The notes under the pieces were generated by a model. The model was given only the letters and a program-made list of their open reading frames with translations. It searched no databases and had not been told where the DNA came from. The translations under genes and the position numbers were made by a program. Shown here piece by piece: positions 29,627 through 32,232 of a stretch of 32,232 nucleotides of DNA (its first letter is position 1; each line of letters starts with the position of its first letter). The stretch comes from an uncultured Pirellulaceae bacterium. Its GTDB lineage: Bacteria > Planctomycetota > Planctomycetia > Pirellulales > Pirellulaceae. The stretch lies in NCBI GenBank assembly GCA_938040995.1, contig CALHZT010000163.1, positions 1 to 32,232 on the forward strand, written 5' to 3'.

Positions 29627-31507
29627 TTAGTTCGGTTGTAATGTTTTTTGGTCTGCCAGTCGAGTCGCGAAGCGTTTCACATACTCATTCTCGTTGTCGA
29701 GGTTGGCTTCGATCCAGTCGGACGGCACATGATCGCCACATTGGAGGAATCGGAAGGAGTTGCAAAGCAGAATTGCTTCTTCTGGCGTCAGCTCTGTCTG
29801 GAGTTCCTCCACGAGCGCTTCAGCAGCGGCGTCTTTTTCCCCGATGATGGAGAGCGCGACGGCAGTCGAAATTCGAATCGTTGGACTCTTGTGATCGAGC
29901 AACGTTTTCAAGTCGTCGGTTGAATCATTGGCGGCTGGTCCAAGAGCCATACATCCAATGGTTCCCCAGTACTTGATCGCATCGTTCTCATTTGCCAGTA
30001 ATTCGCGGACTTGGAAGGGCGTCGCTTCAGGCGAAGACGCCAACATGGCGCTGGCTAGAATTTCTTCATAGGGGAAACTCTTCGCCTGCACTTCTTCGTA
30101 GACGGTTTTCGCGGTTCGCGAATCAAACATCGACTCAGGGACGACGGCAGTGTCGCGAAACTCTGACATTTTCTCGCGGAGAACGGCACGATACTTCGTT
30201 AGCTTTTCCTGATAGGCGGGGTCGGTCGCGATGTTTCTGGTTTCCCATGGATCCGCCTGGAGATCGTAAAGCATCTCTTTCGGTTGGGGATGTTCCCAGA
30301 TGGCGGCGTGTTGTCCCTTGAGTTCGCCATTCTTCCACGCGGCTTGCCACGCTTGCCACGACGGCATACTGAACTGGTAGTAACTGTACGGAGCCGCCGG
30401 GAGGTGAGGCATGAAGCGACGAATGTACTTGAATCGGCCGTCGGTGATACCACGACGCATACCGACAAGTTCGTCGAAGCGATCACCGAACAGAAAGACA
30501 TAATCGTCAGTCGGTTGCGTTCGATGTTTGCCGAGGAACGCCCTACCCTGCATGTGGGATGGCGTTTTCAGATTCACCAGCGAGAGGAGCGTAGGTGCCA
30601 AGTCCACAAAGGCGACTGGTTCGCTGGTTCTTGTCCCTGCGCCGAACGGGCAAAGATGCTTCCATTTATCCGGGAAGTGCACGACCATCGGAATGCGAAC
30701 GCCAGTGTCCTGCAGGTATCTCTTGCCTCGGGGCGTCGGTCCACCGTGATCGGAATAGTAAAATACGATGGTGTCTTCGCGGAGCCCCCGCTTTTCGAGT
30801 TCGCGTAGTACGTCGCCAACCAGATTATCCATCGCGGTCAGGTTGTCATGGTAGATCGCAAAGTCGCTTCGCATCTCGGGCAAGTCGGGAAGGTACGGGG
30901 GCAGATTGATCTCATCCGGCTGGAGTCGGGTTTGCTGCGGAATGACATTTTGCTTACGGTTGTTGGCAATCTTTTCCGGGAATAGCGAGCTTTCATGACA
31001 GACGGTGAAGTTGAAAATTGAAAAGAAAGGCTGGTCAGCGGCGCGGTCACGATAATGCGCCTTCCTGCCGCATCGGTCCCAGATATCTTTGTCGCTTCCC
31101 TCGCGGTTGTAGTCCGTCTTGTAATTGTTTGTGCAAAAGTATCCCTGTTCACGCAAGTAACTGACATACGGCTTGAACGAATTCGGAATCGGATGGCGGC
31201 TGCGCATGTGTTGCGTGCCAAGCGTGACCGAATATGCTCCGTGGAGCAACGTGCAGCGGGCGACTGCGCAAACGGGAGCATTCGAATAGGCGCGATCAAA
31301 GACGACTCCCTTCCTGGCGATCGAGTCGATATTTGGCGTCTTTGCCTGCTCGTTGCCGTAGCAGCCCATCCAGTGGCTGGCGTTGTCTTCGCTCGTGATC
31401 CAGACAATGTTCGGTCGTTCGGCCGCTGACAATTCCGTTTGGTCGAGTAAGCAGAGAAATGTAGCCAGCGTGAAGATGGCTGAAATAGAGACGCGGTAGC
31501 GTTTCAT
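29627..31507 (-). CDS. Secreted arylsulfatase-family protein with C-terminal HEAT-like repeats
   Basis: The protein has 626 residues from the ATG at 31507; AGAGG lies about 10 bp upstream. The signal peptide is ISAIFTLATFLCLLDQ. The sulfatase domain opens RPNIVWITSEDNASHW with the metal ligands (Asp41, Asn42). The active-site motif is C80-AVAR, a C-x-A-x-R formylglycine site, so maturation needs an FGE or anSME enzyme not seen here. FYYSDHGG holds further metal ligands. After about residue 500 there are HEAT-like repeats (VRELLANENDAIKYWGTIGC, LLDHKSPTIRISTAVALSII), an added protein-interaction module. Its start is 31 bp after the stop of the upstream sulfatase, so the two form an operon. Likely substrate: a sulfated polysaccharide. 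Confidence 0.92.
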   Translation of the reverse strand: MKRYRVSISAIFTLATFLCLLDQTELSAAERPNIVWITSEDNASHWMGCYGNEQAKTPNIDSIARKGVVFDRAYSNAPVCAVARCTLLHGAYSVTLGTQHMRSRHPIPNSFKPYVSYLREQGYFCTNNYKTDYNREGSDKDIWDRCGRKAHYRDRAADQPFFSIFNFTVCHESSLFPEKIANNRKQNVIPQQTRLQPDEINLPPYLPDLPEMRSDFAIYHDNLTAMDNLVGDVLRELEKRGLREDTIVFYYSDHGGPTPRGKRYLQDTGVRIPMVVHFPDKWKHLCPFGAGTRTSEPVAFVDLAPTLLSLVNLKTPSHMQGRAFLGKHRTQPTDDYVFLFGDRFDELVGMRRGITDGRFKYIRRFMPHLPAAPYSYYQFSMPSWQAWQAAWKNGELKGQHAAIWEHPQPKEMLYDLQADPWETRNIATDPAYQEKLTKYRAVLREKMSEFRDTAVVPESMFDSRTAKTVYEEVQAKSFPYEEILASAMLASSPEATPFQVRELLANENDAIKYWGTIGCMALGPAANDSTDDLKTLLDHKSPTIRISTAVALSIIGEKDAAAEALVEELQTELTPEEAILLCNSFRFLQCGDHVPSDWIEANLDNENEYVKRFATRLADQKTLQPN

Positions 31508-31538
31508 TCTGATAACCTCTGCGAGTCGTAGAGTCACA

Positions 31539-32232
31539 TTACTTCCGGTTCTTGAAAAACTTGTCTCTTGCTGACTGGTTTGCCAGCTGTTCCTTTTCCT
31601 GATCGTAATCGGGGTTCGGCTCGGATGGCACAGGCGCGTTGACGGATTGTCTCCACTCGTCCAGCTGATACTTCATCAGGATGGCGCGGTCTGGAATCTG
31701 CCCGGCGAGGTCCTTCTGTTCGCCGGGATCGTCTTTCAAATTGTACAGCTCGAGCTCATTGTTTTCGAAGTAGTGATGTAGCTTCCAATCACCAGCACGA
31801 ATAATGCTACAAGGACGACTGCGGAACAGTGCATCTCGTTGGTCCCGGAGGTCGTGAAGGCCCTGCAGGTAGGCCGGGAAATGCCAGAAGAGACTCCGCT
31901 CCGTGAATGGCTTGCCGGGTGCTTCTCCACGGAGCAAAGGCACCATGCTGAGTCCATCCCTCTCCTGTCCGGATGGTAGTTCGGCGTCCGCGATTTCACA
32001 AAGTGTTGGATAGATGTCCGTGCCGATCACGGGAACCGACGACTTGGTGCCGGCCTTGGTGACTCCTGGCCAATAGATGAAAAGCGGCACGCGAATGCCG
32101 CCTTCGTAATACGTTCCCTTGTAACCTTTGAGCGGTCGCATGGATGTAACCCCGCCATAGCCACCATTGTCAGAAGAAAAGATGATGACGGTGTTCGAGG
32201 TGAGGTCCAGCCGGTCCAGTGTCGCGAGAATT
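31539..32232 (-). CDS. Sulfatase, C-terminal part (5' end outside the window)
   Basis: The frame is open at the right edge; 231 residues are seen. It contains the late sulfatase motifs IIFSSDNGGYGG (metal ligand Asp-Asn), YEGGIRVPLFIYWPG, TDIYPTLCEIA and LFWHFPAYLQG, then SIIRAGDWKLHHYFENNELELYNL and the GEQKDLA tail. The order matches the C-terminal half of extracellular sulfatases. The catalytic Cys/Ser motif would lie beyond the window. The ATG at 32141 is internal, not the start. It is followed by the second sulfatase after 31 bp. Confidence 0.92.
   Translation of the reverse strand, partial: ILATLDRLDLTSNTVIIFSSDNGGYGGVTSMRPLKGYKGTYYEGGIRVPLFIYWPGVTKAGTKSSVPVIGTDIYPTLCEIADAELPSGQERDGLSMVPLLRGEAPGKPFTERSLFWHFPAYLQGLHDLRDQRDALFRSRPCSIIRAGDWKLHHYFENNELELYNLKDDPGEQKDLAGQIPDRAILMKYQLDEWRQSVNAPVPSEPNPDYDQEKEQLANQSARDKFFKNRK

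Overview
The window looks like a chromosomal segment of a planctomycete, probably of the Pirellulaceae type (Rhodopirellula/Blastopirellula-like). Reasons: moderate GC, formylglycine-type sulfatases in tandem, a sialate O-acetylesterase, a ThuA-domain protein, a tagatose-3-epimerase-like TIM barrel, many secreted proteins with signal peptides, a small Cys/Pro-rich secreted protein, and heavy intergenic repeat content. The taxonomic call is an inference from gene content; no rRNA is present.

Layout. 1-2285: left end of a chromosomal integron. It has an integron integrase (IntI, + strand), an attI-type junction, one complete gene cassette on the opposite strand encoding a small membrane protein, its attC site with the expected asymmetric extra base, and the start of a second cassette cut by the window edge. 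2415-3117: repeat nest made of two copies of a 137-bp imperfect-hairpin element, one of them split by a 275-bp element with 15-bp inverted ends and a 7-bp target duplication. 3175-4413: a lipoprotein of the endonuclease/exonuclease/phosphatase fold. 4521-11811: a membrane GT-C/TPR protein followed by a tight four-gene surface-polysaccharide operon (cupin epimerase-like, asparagine synthase, SAF-type dehydrogenase, FAD oxidoreductase). 12005-14309: two secreted proteins (ThuA-like, beta-propeller). 14900-16388: a cluster of eight tRNA genes plus one degenerate tRNA, several with non-canonical pairings, with an exact 52-unit heptanucleotide array between the two tRNA-Leu genes. 16439-20445: HNH nuclease, S41 peptidase and esterase, interleaved with two pairs of a 173-174-bp palindromic repeat. 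20990-24868: small Cys-rich secreted protein, pteridine-reductase-like SDR and a flavin halogenase-like protein. 25275-28417: DJ-1/PfpI protein, sialate O-acetylesterase and VOC protein, closely spaced on the + strand. 28603-32232 (- strand): TIM-barrel epimerase and two tandem sulfatases, the upstream one cut by the window edge.

How the genes fit together. The sulfatases, sialate O-acetylesterase, acyl esterase, ThuA protein and epimerase suit a bacterium living on sulfated or acetylated polysaccharides. The 6.7-11.8 kb operon probably makes or amidates an unusual sugar of its own surface polysaccharide. The least explained layer is the repeats. At least eight distinct families are visible (heptamer arrays, 137-bp hairpins, a 275-bp insertion, 173-bp palindromes and several REP-like hairpins). 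The heptamer arrays overlap a stop codon, a probable start region, one coding sequence and a tRNA cluster.
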